Below are positions 1-6,710 of a DNA stretch of 12,808 bases, in pieces. The notes below the pieces were generated by a model that ran no database searches, was not told the origin of the DNA, and saw nothing but the letters and a program-made list of their open reading frames with translations. The stretch spans positions 1 through 12,808 of the forward strand of contig JAEZDR010000175.1 in the NCBI GenBank assembly GCA_023433265.1. The letters are read 5' to 3'. The translations under genes and the position numbers were made by a program. The first letter of the stretch is position 1. Every line of letters begins with the position of its first letter. The stretch comes from Bacteroidota bacterium. Lineage in GTDB: Bacteria; Bacteroidota; Bacteroidia; Chitinophagales; Chitinophagaceae.

Positions 1-482
1 TCATCGGCCAGTTCCAGTACCTCAGTCCAATGTCTTCCACTCTCTATTCTATTAAACGTGAAGATACCCTGCAGAGATGGCACGTCGGGCGCTACAGCCT
101 CTATCTTTTCAAATAGATCAATGCTGCTTACAAAAATGTACTTGACTGCTGCATCATTGAGAATGAACTTTATTTCCAGTGGGTTAGTAGTAGGGTAAAG
201 GGGTATAAGAATAGCACCTGCCTTTTGCACCGCAAGGTCGGTCATTACCCACTCCGGCCTGTTATTGCTTATGATAGCAATTTTATCAGACTGTTCCACG
301 GAGCCGTCGTTGGTGCTTACTCCAAGTTTGAGTAATCCGGCGGTAAAGCGATTCACGGTTTCGGCAATCTCTTGCGTAGCATACTTTCTCCACTGCCCAT
401 TTTCCTTTGCTACAAGCATATCTTCCTTAGGAAACTTGTCAAGCTGGTATTGAATACAATCAAATAACCTCGTTGGCTTCAT
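1..482 (-). CDS. Long-chain acyl-CoA synthetase (AMP-binding enzyme), N-terminal part; runs off the left edge
   Basis: The reverse strand opens with an ATG at 482-480 and reads 160 codons without a stop to the window edge, so the catalytic core and the C-terminus are outside. The visible translation begins MKPTRLFDCIQYQLDKFPKE and contains W-R-K-Y-T/A-type and 'DKIAIISNNRPEWVMTDLA' segments, then 'GAILIPLYPTTNP' and 'FILNDAAVKYIFVSS'. These are the familiar N-terminal signatures of ANL-superfamily long-chain fatty acyl-CoA ligases, which activate fatty acids with ATP to an acyl-AMP and then load CoA at the cytoplasmic face of the membrane. The P-loop (TSGTTG type) and adenylate motifs lie beyond the edge, so activity cannot be judged. 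It starts 10 bases after the stop of the 2TM protein gene and is probably co-transcribed with it. No strong Shine-Dalgarno is visible. Substrate chain length is unknown. Confidence 0.88.
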   Translation of the reverse strand, partial: MKPTRLFDCIQYQLDKFPKEDMLVAKENGQWRKYATQEIAETVNRFTAGLLKLGVSTNDGSVEQSDKIAIISNNRPEWVMTDLAVQKAGAILIPLYPTTNPLEIKFILNDAAVKYIFVSSIDLFEKIEAVAPDVPSLQGIFTFNRIESGRHWTEVLELAD

Positions 483-492
483 CTAAATCTAT

Positions 493-771
493 TTACAGTT
501 GATCCTTTTTTATGAGCTTCTCGTACTCCTTGTCTACTAACTCTTCTTTATCTCCGTGATAGGCATCATGATACTGGAAGGCAAGCGCTACACCCCATCC
601 CAACATTACCCACACAGGCCATGGCCAGCCGGTAAGACCTTCTTCCCTGCCAATGGTAAACCACCAAATAGCCCAAAAAAATAGATTTAATACAAGGTAA
701 GAATATGCATTCTTTCTAAACCTCGCCCGCTTGAGAGCAATTTTCCAAAGTTTGGGGTCCCGTTGTTCCAT
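493..771 (-). CDS. 2TM domain-containing small membrane protein
   Basis: This 92-residue protein has a basic N-terminus (KLWKIALKRARFRK), a first hydrophobic span at about residues 23-40 rich in Trp and Phe, a short GREEGLTGWPWP loop, a second span at about 51-67, and a charged C-terminal helix (DKEELVDKEYEKLIKKDQL). This layout, with 'FFWAIWWFTIG' and 'WPVWVMLGWGVALAFQY', matches the Bacteroidota 2TM domain family as I remember it. In that family the domain also occurs fused to histidine kinases, but here it stands alone. The function is not known. The basic start and acidic/basic tail suggest that both ends are cytoplasmic (inference). It precedes the acyl-CoA synthetase by 10 bases, so the pair probably forms an operon, with a candidate promoter at 791-821. 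Confidence 0.8.
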   Translation of the reverse strand: MEQRDPKLWKIALKRARFRKNAYSYLVLNLFFWAIWWFTIGREEGLTGWPWPVWVMLGWGVALAFQYHDAYHGDKEELVDKEYEKLIKKDQL

Positions 772-790
772 GTGCGTACATTAATGTGCA

Positions 791-821
791 CCAAGATAAC
801 AAAGAATAGCTGCCAAACAAA
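791..821 (-). promoter_or_regulatory. Candidate Bacteroidota-type promoter for the 2TM / acyl-CoA synthetase genes
   Basis: On the minus strand a TTTG (818-821) is followed after 19 bases by TATCTTGG (791-798), one mismatch from the Bacteroidota -7 consensus TAnnTTTG. The predicted transcript start falls roughly 10-15 bases before the ATG at 771. The spacing fits the consensus, but the -7 mismatch keeps this tentative. Confidence 0.4.
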
Positions 822-854
822 GGTGGCTTTGTTTATATTCTGAAATTGTAGAAT

Positions 855-1859
855 TTAATGAGCGTAGTACTGCCCTTTCGGCACCTTGAAAACACGGCCG
901 TTTTGAAGGCTTAGGAATGCATTAAATGCGTCCTTATTATTCAATGCCCATTGCCGAAGTACCTGCGCATCTTCTGTCAGCAACCAATAGTTGTATGCTT
1001 CAAAACTATTGTCGATTATATATTCTTTATACCGGTCAAACAACCTGAATGGGTAGGTGTTTGCATGTTGCATCTCCCACTTGTGGTAAAAGGACTTCCT
1101 TAGTTGATTTAATGTAGATGGCGTTACCCCATCGGCCACAAGGCTACTGAAACTATTTAATGTTTGAAGAACTGCAAGCGTGAAGGGGGAATATTTGGTT
1201 TTAGGATCGATAAGAGGCCTGGAAAATAACCGCTTATAATCTTTTAGAACTAATGCTTTCATATCTGTCGTTCTTGCAGAGAAGCTTTCAAGGTTGGCGA
1301 ATATTTCTGCATACAGAATTGACCAAATAAAATTGCCACGAACACTATAGTAATTAGCTGCATGATAGTAATTGGATGCAATGTTAGGTTCAGCAGCAAT
1401 TCCTTTTTCCCATAGTACAATTGCCGCATCGTCATCTTTCATCAGGTAAAGCAGCTCACCATATTCGCTCAATAAAGTTCCATTGCCCGCAAAACGAGAC
1501 ATAGCATCATCATAAAGCTTCTTTGCTTCTTTATACATAGCTAGCGCCTTAAAAACAAGGCCAGCCATCTGCACTTGCTGAAAATCAGCCTTGGGCGCAA
1601 CAGCAAGCCTACGTGCATAGGGCAGCGCAGACGCAAAGTCCCGTTGGTTATAGTAGGTAAAAGCAATCAGCTTTGTAGTTTCCAGATTTGCGGGTTCCTG
1701 TTGTTCCGCCCTTCTCAGGAACATCAAAGCATTATCTGCATCACCCTTCATGATAAACGCGGTAGCCTTCGAATGTAAACTATCTACGCTTTGGGCATAG
1801 GCATGGATGCTGATTACTAAGTTGAGCAGCAAAATAGCACGTACCAAAAATCTATTCAT
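855..1859 (-). CDS. Secreted TPR-repeat protein of unknown function
   Basis: The 334-residue product starts with a typical signal peptide (MNRFLVRAILLLNLVISIHAYAQ, cleavage expected after about residue 23), so it should be exported to the periplasm. No lipobox cysteine is seen. Residues 28-192 are alpha-helical repeats with TPR-like features: 'GDADNALMFLRRAEQQEPAN' at 39-58, 'RDFASALPYARRLAVAPKAD' at 73-92, 'AMYKEAKKLYDDAM' at 107-120 and 'DDDAAIVLWEKGIAAEPN' at 142-159. Residues about 200-334 form a separate non-repeat domain with many aromatics, including 'FDRYKEYIIDNSFEAYNYWL' and a tail 'GRVFKVPKGQYYAH'. I recall similar C-terminal segments in other Bacteroidota TPR proteins, but no function. 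Its start overlaps the DUF1015 stop by 8 bases, so translational coupling is likely. It probably acts as a protein-binding scaffold, but the partner is unknown. Confidence 0.75.
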   Translation of the reverse strand: MNRFLVRAILLLNLVISIHAYAQSVDSLHSKATAFIMKGDADNALMFLRRAEQQEPANLETTKLIAFTYYNQRDFASALPYARRLAVAPKADFQQVQMAGLVFKALAMYKEAKKLYDDAMSRFAGNGTLLSEYGELLYLMKDDDAAIVLWEKGIAAEPNIASNYYHAANYYSVRGNFIWSILYAEIFANLESFSARTTDMKALVLKDYKRLFSRPLIDPKTKYSPFTLAVLQTLNSFSSLVADGVTPSTLNQLRKSFYHKWEMQHANTYPFRLFDRYKEYIIDNSFEAYNYWLLTEDAQVLRQWALNNKDAFNAFLSLQNGRVFKVPKGQYYAH

Positions 1860-3087
1860 AGATAAGGTGGGTTAATAAACCATCTCTAAGTTTGGGTTCA
1901 AACCAAGTGCTTTTTGGAGGCATAACTTTACCACAGTCAGCAATGTCAAACAGTTGCTGGATGCTAACAGGATATAATGCGAATGCAACGGCCATTTCTC
2001 CGCTATTCACACGCTTTTCAAGTTCCTCGAGGCCCCGTATGCCACCTACAAAATCAATGCGGGTATCTGTGCGAGGGTCTTTTATTCCAAGCAACTCATC
2101 TAACACATTATCCTGTAAAATAGATACATCAAGAATTCCGATCGGATCTGTAACAAATGAACCCTCAAGGGCCGTGAGTTTGTACCAGGTGTTATCAAGG
2201 TACATTGAAAACTCGTGAAGTTTAGCAGGCTTATATGCCTTAGTGCCTTTTTCCTCCACGTCAAAGTCATTTTTCAAATGCGCCAAAAACTCTTCCTTTG
2301 ACCGTCCATTAAGATCCTTCACCAGTCGGTTATAATCCAGTATCGCCAATTGATTAGAAGGAAATAACGTTGTAAGGAAATAATTAGCCCCATCTTTAGC
2401 AGCGCTTCCTAAAGCGTTCTTCACCTTTGCCGCGGAAGCAGCGCGGTGATGGCCGTCTGCTATGTACGTTACCGGCACCTTCTCTGCAAACAATGAAGTG
2501 ATGTTGGCAATGGCCTTATCATCGTTCACAATCCAGATAGAATGCTGTACGCCATCTTCAGCCACAAAATCATAGACAGGATTTTTTGTGGTTATCCACT
2601 TCTCAATCAGCTCGTCTATTTCTGCTACGTTTTTATAGGCAAGAAACACATTACCCGTTTGAGCGCCCGTTGTTTTAATATGATTGATCCTGTCTTCTTC
2701 TTTTTCAGGACGTGTAAACTCATGCTTCTTTATTACATCCTGCTCGTAATCTTTTACACTGCTGGCACAAACCAATCCTACCTGGCTCCTGCCATTCATA
2801 ATTAGCCTATACAGGTAATAACAATCTTTGTTTTCCCTGAACAGCACATCCCGTTTCATAAAAGCGTTCAGGTTTTCTTTTGCCTTGTCGTAAACCTGCT
2901 GGCTATGAATATCAACACTCTCCGGTAATGATATTTCGCTCTTGGTAATATGCAAAAACGTATAGGGATTTCCTTGCGCTTCTACTTTGGCTTCTTTGCT
3001 GTTGAGAACATCGTAAGGTTTACTGGCTACTTGTTTTGCAAACTGGGGTTGCGGTCTTAAAGCTTTAAATGGTCTTATTTCACACAT
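1852..3087 (-). CDS. DUF1015 family protein
   Basis: The 411-residue product is full length for the DUF1015 family. Recognisable conserved blocks are 'IRPFKALRP' near the start, 'KPYDVLN' at 23-29, 'HEFTRPEKEEDRINHIKTT' at 122-140, the signature 'YIADGHHRAASAA' at 208-220, and a C-terminal 'MPPKSTWFEPKLRDGL' at 389-404. No signal peptide or membrane span is visible, so it is predicted to be cytoplasmic. The ADGHHR block is reminiscent of ParB/Srx-fold free-serine kinases. In many Bacteroidota, DUF1015 genes sit next to serA and serC, and a role linked to serine metabolism has been suggested. Both points are recalled and not proven, and no serine genes are in this window. It is divergent from ruvB and overlaps the TPR gene by 8 bases. 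I see no clear promoter in front of it, only a poor TATCTTGC at 3108-3115. Confidence 0.88.
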   Translation of the reverse strand: MCEIRPFKALRPQPQFAKQVASKPYDVLNSKEAKVEAQGNPYTFLHITKSEISLPESVDIHSQQVYDKAKENLNAFMKRDVLFRENKDCYYLYRLIMNGRSQVGLVCASSVKDYEQDVIKKHEFTRPEKEEDRINHIKTTGAQTGNVFLAYKNVAEIDELIEKWITTKNPVYDFVAEDGVQHSIWIVNDDKAIANITSLFAEKVPVTYIADGHHRAASAAKVKNALGSAAKDGANYFLTTLFPSNQLAILDYNRLVKDLNGRSKEEFLAHLKNDFDVEEKGTKAYKPAKLHEFSMYLDNTWYKLTALEGSFVTDPIGILDVSILQDNVLDELLGIKDPRTDTRIDFVGGIRGLEELEKRVNSGEMAVAFALYPVSIQQLFDIADCGKVMPPKSTWFEPKLRDGLLTHLIYE

Positions 3088-3185
3088 CCGGGAAAAAAAT
3101 TAGGCGCGCAAGATACTAAACAAAAATTTGTACTTAAAAGCAAGTATTCAGCCGTTGCTAAATAGCTTTTACCCGAAGAAAAAAA

Positions 3186-3216
3186 TTGCACTAAGCTTTA
3201 ATGGTTGCTATTTTTG
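3186..3216 (+). promoter_or_regulatory. Candidate promoter of ruvB, -7 element six bases before the ATG
   Basis: A TTG at 3186-3188 is followed after 20 bases by TATTTTTG at 3209-3216, a full match to the Bacteroidota -7 consensus TAnnTTTG. Only six bases separate it from the ruvB ATG at 3223, so transcription should begin at or next to the start codon. Confidence 0.55.
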
Positions 3217-3222
3217 AAGCTG

Positions 3223-4248
3223 ATGTCCAATCAGAACCTCAATAACGACAAAAGCCAGCTGAGTGCAGCAGAAAAGGAATTTGAGAACACCATCAGGCCT
3301 CAGGAGATAAAGGAATTTGCGGGACAACCACAACTCATCGAAAACCTGGTAATATTTATAAAAGCAGCGAAGATAAGGGGCGAGGCACTGGACCATGTCC
3401 TGTTTCACGGTCCTCCAGGACTTGGTAAAACTACGCTCAGCCGGATTGTAGCAAACGAGCTAGGTGTAAACATAAAAGAAACCTCAGGTCCGGTAATTGA
3501 GAAACCCGGAGATCTTGCTGGCTTGTTAACAAACCTGGAACCTAACGATGTGCTGTTCATAGATGAAATACACCGGCTTAGTACGGTGGTGGAGGAGTAT
3601 TTGTACGCTGCCATGGAAGACTTCCGGATAGACATTATGATTGATTCGGGACCCAATGCAAGAAGCATCCAGCTAAGCATAAACCAATTCACACTCATTG
3701 GTGCCACGACTAGAAGCGGCTTGCTCACGGCTCCGCTCCTTTCCAGGTTCGGTATCAAAAGCCGATTGGAATATTATGAAACCGGCACGCTCAAAAAGAT
3801 AGTAAGGCGGAGTGCCGATATACTTAAGACTAACATTACTGACGATGCGAGCCATGAAATAGCGCGACGTAGCAGGGGCACCCCCCGCATAGCGAATGGC
3901 CTACTGCGACGAGTGCGCGACTTTGCGCAGGTTCTAAACGATGGGCAGATTGATATAGGAATTACACAACATGCGTTGAAAGCATTGAATGTGGATGAAC
4001 ATGGCCTGGACGAAATGGATAATCGTATTCTAAGCTGCATAATAGAAAAGTTCAAGGGAGGTCCTGTTGGTATAACAACAATTGCAACAGCAGTGGGAGA
4101 AGAGTCTGGCACCCTGGAGGAGGTCTATGAGCCTTTTCTCATACAGGAGGGTTTTCTTCAACGCACCCCGCGAGGCCGTGAGGCAACAGCGAAAGCTTAC
4201 GAGCATCTTGGCAAAAAACCACGAAACCAAAGCGGTAGTTTATTTTGA
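3223..4248 (+). CDS. ruvB: Holliday junction branch migration ATPase RuvB
   Basis: RuvB is the hexameric AAA+ motor that, with RuvA, drives branch migration of Holliday junctions during recombinational repair. The 341-residue product has all the expected parts: Walker A 'GPPGLGKT' at 63-70, Walker B 'LFIDEIHR' at 111-118, sensor 1 'GATTR' at 160-164, the 'LLSRFG' segment around R175, sensor 2 'RGTPRIANGLLRR' at 218-230, and the C-terminal winged helix ending in 'TPRGREAT' at 315-322. The N-terminal beta-hairpin region and 'FENTIRP' at 20-26 are also standard. I chose the ATG at 3223 over an upstream in-frame TTG at 3205 because family members begin close to this Met and because the promoter -7 element lies over the upstream codons. 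No ruvA or ruvC is present in the window. It is followed after 139 bases by a methyltransferase. Confidence 0.98.
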   Translation: MSNQNLNNDKSQLSAAEKEFENTIRPQEIKEFAGQPQLIENLVIFIKAAKIRGEALDHVLFHGPPGLGKTTLSRIVANELGVNIKETSGPVIEKPGDLAGLLTNLEPNDVLFIDEIHRLSTVVEEYLYAAMEDFRIDIMIDSGPNARSIQLSINQFTLIGATTRSGLLTAPLLSRFGIKSRLEYYETGTLKKIVRRSADILKTNITDDASHEIARRSRGTPRIANGLLRRVRDFAQVLNDGQIDIGITQHALKALNVDEHGLDEMDNRILSCIIEKFKGGPVGITTIATAVGEESGTLEEVYEPFLIQEGFLQRTPRGREATAKAYEHLGKKPRNQSGSLF

Positions 4249-4313
4249 GCTTAATGCACTGGAAGCTACGGGTTTAGTGAATACCAAAAACAGCCGTCCA
4301 TTTTAGTTCCCAG

Positions 4314-4329
4314 GCCTGAGCCTTCAGGC
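4314..4329. other. Short perfect inverted repeat downstream of ruvB
   Basis: GCCTGA (4314-4319), a 4-base loop, and TCAGGC (4324-4329) form a 6-pair hairpin in the 139-base gap between ruvB and the methyltransferase. No run of T follows it, so it is not a standard intrinsic terminator. It might still slow or terminate the ruvB transcript or protect its 3' end. Confidence 0.3.
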
Positions 4330-4374
4330 TGTATAAAGCTGACGATAGTCATTTATCTTCGTGACATTTACAAT

Positions 4375-4382
4375 TACTTTCG
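4375..4382 (+). promoter_or_regulatory. Weak candidate -7 promoter element of the methyltransferase gene
   Basis: TACTTTCG differs at one base from TAnnTTTG and stands five bases before the ATG at 4388. TTTA at 4352-4355 lies 19 bases upstream in the -33 position. A second, similar element, TATCTTCG, is at 4354-4361 and would give a leader of about 20 bases. Either could serve. Confidence 0.3.
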
Positions 4383-4387
4383 CAAGC

Positions 4388-5185
4388 ATGTATTCTAAAT
4401 GGCGCATAGCCAATAAATACGTTAATTACTATTTATCAGCAAAGAATGGCAAGGGCCATGGAATGCACTCCCCTTTCGTTTTTAACTTTATCAACAATGT
4501 TTTGAACGATAAGCGGGAATATTATTGTTTCAACCAAATCGAGCAATTGAGGCAAGAGCTGAAGACAGATAGATCAGTTCTGCAAATTCAGGATTTTGGT
4601 GCCGGTTCCAGGGTTACCTCAAGTAACACCCGTCCGGTTGCATCAATTGCTAAAACTGCTGTAAAACCTCGAAAGTATTCGCAGCTGTTTTTTCGCCTGG
4701 CTCACCATTTTAAGGCCAGGAACATACTTGAGCTTGGCACTTCGCTTGGCATTACAACCTCCTACCTCGCCTCTGCCAGCCCGGCTTGCAACGTTATTAC
4801 CCATGAAGGAGCTGCTGAAGTAGCCGAAAAAGCTAAAGCAAACTTTAAAAAACTGGGTCTTAACAACATCAACCTTGTTGTTGGCAACTTTGACAGCACA
4901 TTAGGTACAAGTCTTGCAAGTTTAAACACGATTGATCTGGCGTATGTTGATGGAAACCACAGGAAGGCTCCCACTTTGAATTACTTCGACCTGTTGTTGA
5001 ACAAAAGCCACGACAATACAGTCCTGGTATTTGACGACATTCACTGGAGTAGAGAAATGGAAGAAGCCTGGAGTATTATAAAGCAGCATAACAGAGTAAC
5101 AACAACCATAGATCTTTTCTTTATCGGCCTTGTATTTTTCAGAAAAGAAAACAAAGAACAACAACATTTTTCTGTTAGGTATTAG
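4388..5185 (+). CDS. Class I SAM-dependent methyltransferase, substrate unknown
   Basis: The 265-residue product has a Rossmann-like methyltransferase core. Motif I is 'ILELGTSLGITTSYLA' (113-128). An acidic residue at the end of the second strand follows in 'NVITHEG' (135-141). The motif IV region is 'IDLAYVDGNH' (182-191) and a post-IV segment is 'LVFDDIHWSREMEEAW' (213-228). The 'VDGNH' and 'DDIHW' blocks resemble O-methyltransferases that bind a metal-chelated acceptor, but the acceptor is not evident. The N-terminal 'NGKGHGMHSPFVF' (20-32), 'QDFGAGSR' (68-75) and C-terminal 'IDLFFIGLVFFRKE' (241-254) are features I recall from a family restricted mainly to Bacteroidota. The ATG at 4388 is preferred to a GTG at 4361, because family members start 'MYSxxRxAxKY' and the promoter-like element lies between. 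It ends 30 bases before pntAA. Confidence 0.85.
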   Translation: MYSKWRIANKYVNYYLSAKNGKGHGMHSPFVFNFINNVLNDKREYYCFNQIEQLRQELKTDRSVLQIQDFGAGSRVTSSNTRPVASIAKTAVKPRKYSQLFFRLAHHFKARNILELGTSLGITTSYLASASPACNVITHEGAAEVAEKAKANFKKLGLNNINLVVGNFDSTLGTSLASLNTIDLAYVDGNHRKAPTLNYFDLLLNKSHDNTVLVFDDIHWSREMEEAWSIIKQHNRVTTTIDLFFIGLVFFRKENKEQQHFSVRY

Positions 5186-5216
5186 GCTGGATAGGGAATC
5201 ATTTAAATCCAGCTTA
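5183..5216 (+). promoter_or_regulatory. Ten-pair inverted repeat between the methyltransferase stop and the pntAA start
   Basis: Bases 5183-5192 pair with 5207-5216: seven perfect pairs GCTGGAT/ATCCAGC, one G-U pair, and two A-T pairs, around a 14-base loop (5193-5206). The left arm includes the methyltransferase TAG and the right arm ends on the first base of the pntAA ATG. The loop carries an AGGGAA purine stretch. No T-run follows, so it is not a typical terminator. A translational or mRNA-processing role is a plausible inference. Confidence 0.45.
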
Positions 5217-6364
5217 TGATAGTAGGAATATTAAAAGAACCTGCCAATGAAACCAGGGTTTCATTGTTGCCGGAACAGGTAGAGGCATTAATTAAAAAAG
5301 GCGTCCAGGTGGTAGTAGAAACCGGTGCCGGAACCAAGGCAAGCGCATACGACGACGTGTACGTAGCTAAGGGTGCTAAAACGGTGAGCCGTGCCGAAGT
5401 AATATCTTCAGCAGACATCCTTCTTTTCATTCACACCATAAACGCTAGCGAACTTGCCACAGCAAAACAAGGCGCTGTCACAATTGGCGTTTATTATCCT
5501 TTGTACAACCATGGGATGTTAGATGAATGGAATAAGAAGAACATTACTTGTTTTAGCCTTGACATGCTGCCCCGCACCACGCGTGCGCAAAGTATGGACG
5601 TGCTAAGTAGCCAGGCAAACATTGCGGGTTACAAAGCGGTGTTACTTGCAGCAAATGTATTTCCCCGCTACTTCCCAATGTTTATGACTGCAGCAGGCAG
5701 TATAGCGCCGGCCAAAGTACTCATCCTGGGTGCGGGCGTAGCAGGCTTACAAGCCATTGCAACCGCCCGGCGTTTAGGTGCAGTAGTAGAGGTGTCTGAT
5801 ACACGCCCTGCTGTTAAGGAAGAAGTAAAGAGCCTCGGTGCCAAATTTATTGAGGTGGAAGGTGCAGCAGACGCGTCCAAAGCAGGCGGCTATGCAGTGG
5901 AACAATCTGAAGAGTATAAACAGAAGCAACAACAAAAAATTGCTGAAGCAATTACTAAGGCGGATATTATCATTACAACTGCGCAGATTCCCGGGAAGAA
6001 AGCTCCGATCCTTATTACAAACCAAATGCTGGAGACCATGAAGGCCGGCTCCGTTATAGTAGACCTTGCAGCGGCAACCGGTGGGAATACAGAAGTTACC
6101 CTAAACGACCAAACGGTGGTGCACAACGGCGTAACAATTATTGGCAACAGCAACCTTCAGGCAACTATGCCTTTTGATGCCAGTAAAATGTATGGTAAAA
6201 ACGTGATCAACTTCATGCAGCTTATCCTTACCAAAGAGGGAGGCATCAATTTGAATTGGGAAGACGATTTGGTAAAGGGATGTTGTATTACCCACAATGG
6301 TGAAGTGGTTCATGAAAGAGTTAAACCCCTTTTGAAGGAGAAAGCCAAAACATTAATCAGCTAA
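5216..6364 (+). CDS. pntAA: NAD(P) transhydrogenase subunit alpha part 1 (NAD(H)-binding domain dI)
   Basis: This is the soluble dI component of the proton-translocating transhydrogenase, which transfers hydride from NADH to NADP+ at the inner membrane using proton influx. The 382-residue product starts 'MIVGILKEPANETRVSLLPE', the usual start for this family and for alanine dehydrogenase. It has the 'LPRTTRAQSMDVLSSQ' segment (118-133), in which R120, Q125 and D128 correspond to the conserved RQD loop over the nicotinamide. The NAD-binding Rossmann motif is 'GAGVAG' (172-177), followed by 'RRLGAVVEVSDTRPAVKEEVKSLGAKF' split over 185-211. Its end is followed after nine bases by pntAB. The separate dI polypeptide shows the three-subunit type of transhydrogenase, unlike the fused PntA of E. 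coli. No convincing own promoter is seen, so transcription may come from the methyltransferase or ruvB promoter. A hairpin lies immediately before the ATG. Confidence 0.96.
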   Translation: MIVGILKEPANETRVSLLPEQVEALIKKGVQVVVETGAGTKASAYDDVYVAKGAKTVSRAEVISSADILLFIHTINASELATAKQGAVTIGVYYPLYNHGMLDEWNKKNITCFSLDMLPRTTRAQSMDVLSSQANIAGYKAVLLAANVFPRYFPMFMTAAGSIAPAKVLILGAGVAGLQAIATARRLGAVVEVSDTRPAVKEEVKSLGAKFIEVEGAADASKAGGYAVEQSEEYKQKQQQKIAEAITKADIIITTAQIPGKKAPILITNQMLETMKAGSVIVDLAAATGGNTEVTLNDQTVVHNGVTIIGNSNLQATMPFDASKMYGKNVINFMQLILTKEGGINLNWEDDLVKGCCITHNGEVVHERVKPLLKEKAKTLIS

Positions 6365-6373
6365 TAGAAAATT

Positions 6374-6682
6374 ATGGAACAAATATTAAACTGGATATAC
6401 GCGAACCAGCAAATGATATACATTGTCATACTCATGATATTTGTGGGTATTGAAGTGATTGGCCACGTGCCAAGTGTTTTGCACACGCCCCTTATGAGTG
6501 GTGCCAATGCAATTCACGGAGTGGTTATCATTGGAGCCATTATAGTTATGGGAAAAGCTGAAGCTACGAACTACCTTGCACTTTCGCTTGGATTCCTGGC
6601 TGTTGTTCTTGGAACATTAAACGTTGTCGGAGGGTTTGTAGTAACCGACCGCATGCTGGAAATGTTCAAAAAGAAAAAATAA
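6374..6682 (+). CDS. pntAB: NAD(P) transhydrogenase subunit alpha part 2 (membrane domain dII, small part)
   Basis: The 102-residue membrane protein has three hydrophobic spans at about residues 13-31, 45-60 and 66-90. It carries the conserved dII segment 'HVPSVLHTPLMSGANAIHGV' (31-50), where the HTPLMS block is nearly invariant in transhydrogenases, and ends in a lysine-rich tail. With PntB it forms the proton channel. His48 in 'NAIHG' lies inside the second span. In E. coli PntA this position is Ser, as I recall, and the channel histidine is on PntB instead (see findings). It begins nine bases after pntAA and ends 28 bases before pntB, so the three genes form one operon. Confidence 0.95.
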   Translation: MEQILNWIYANQQMIYIVILMIFVGIEVIGHVPSVLHTPLMSGANAIHGVVIIGAIIVMGKAEATNYLALSLGFLAVVLGTLNVVGGFVVTDRMLEMFKKKK

Positions 6683-6710
6683 CCTCTCCCTAATCCTTAA
6701 AAACTGAAAC

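Noticed and set aside
265..453. 62-codon frame on the plus strand
   Set aside because: It is antisense to the well-supported acyl-CoA synthetase start and resembles nothing known.
3120..3131. ACAAAAATTTGT inverted repeat upstream of the DUF1015 gene as an operator
   Set aside because: It is very A/T-rich and short, and such repeats are expected by chance in this intergenic sequence.
3205..3222. Upstream in-frame TTG start for ruvB, adding six residues
   Set aside because: Family members start near the Met at 3223, and the matching -7 promoter element overlaps these codons.
4082..4306. Open frame overlapping the ruvB end and extending 58 bases past it
   Set aside because: It is in another frame of a clearly real gene for most of its length, has biased composition, and shows no recognisable domain.
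4314..4329. Intrinsic terminator after ruvB
   Set aside because: The 6-pair hairpin has no T-run after it, so it is listed only as an inverted repeat.
4361..4387. GTG start adding nine residues to the methyltransferase
   Set aside because: The added residues do not look like the family N-terminus, and a promoter-like element lies within them.
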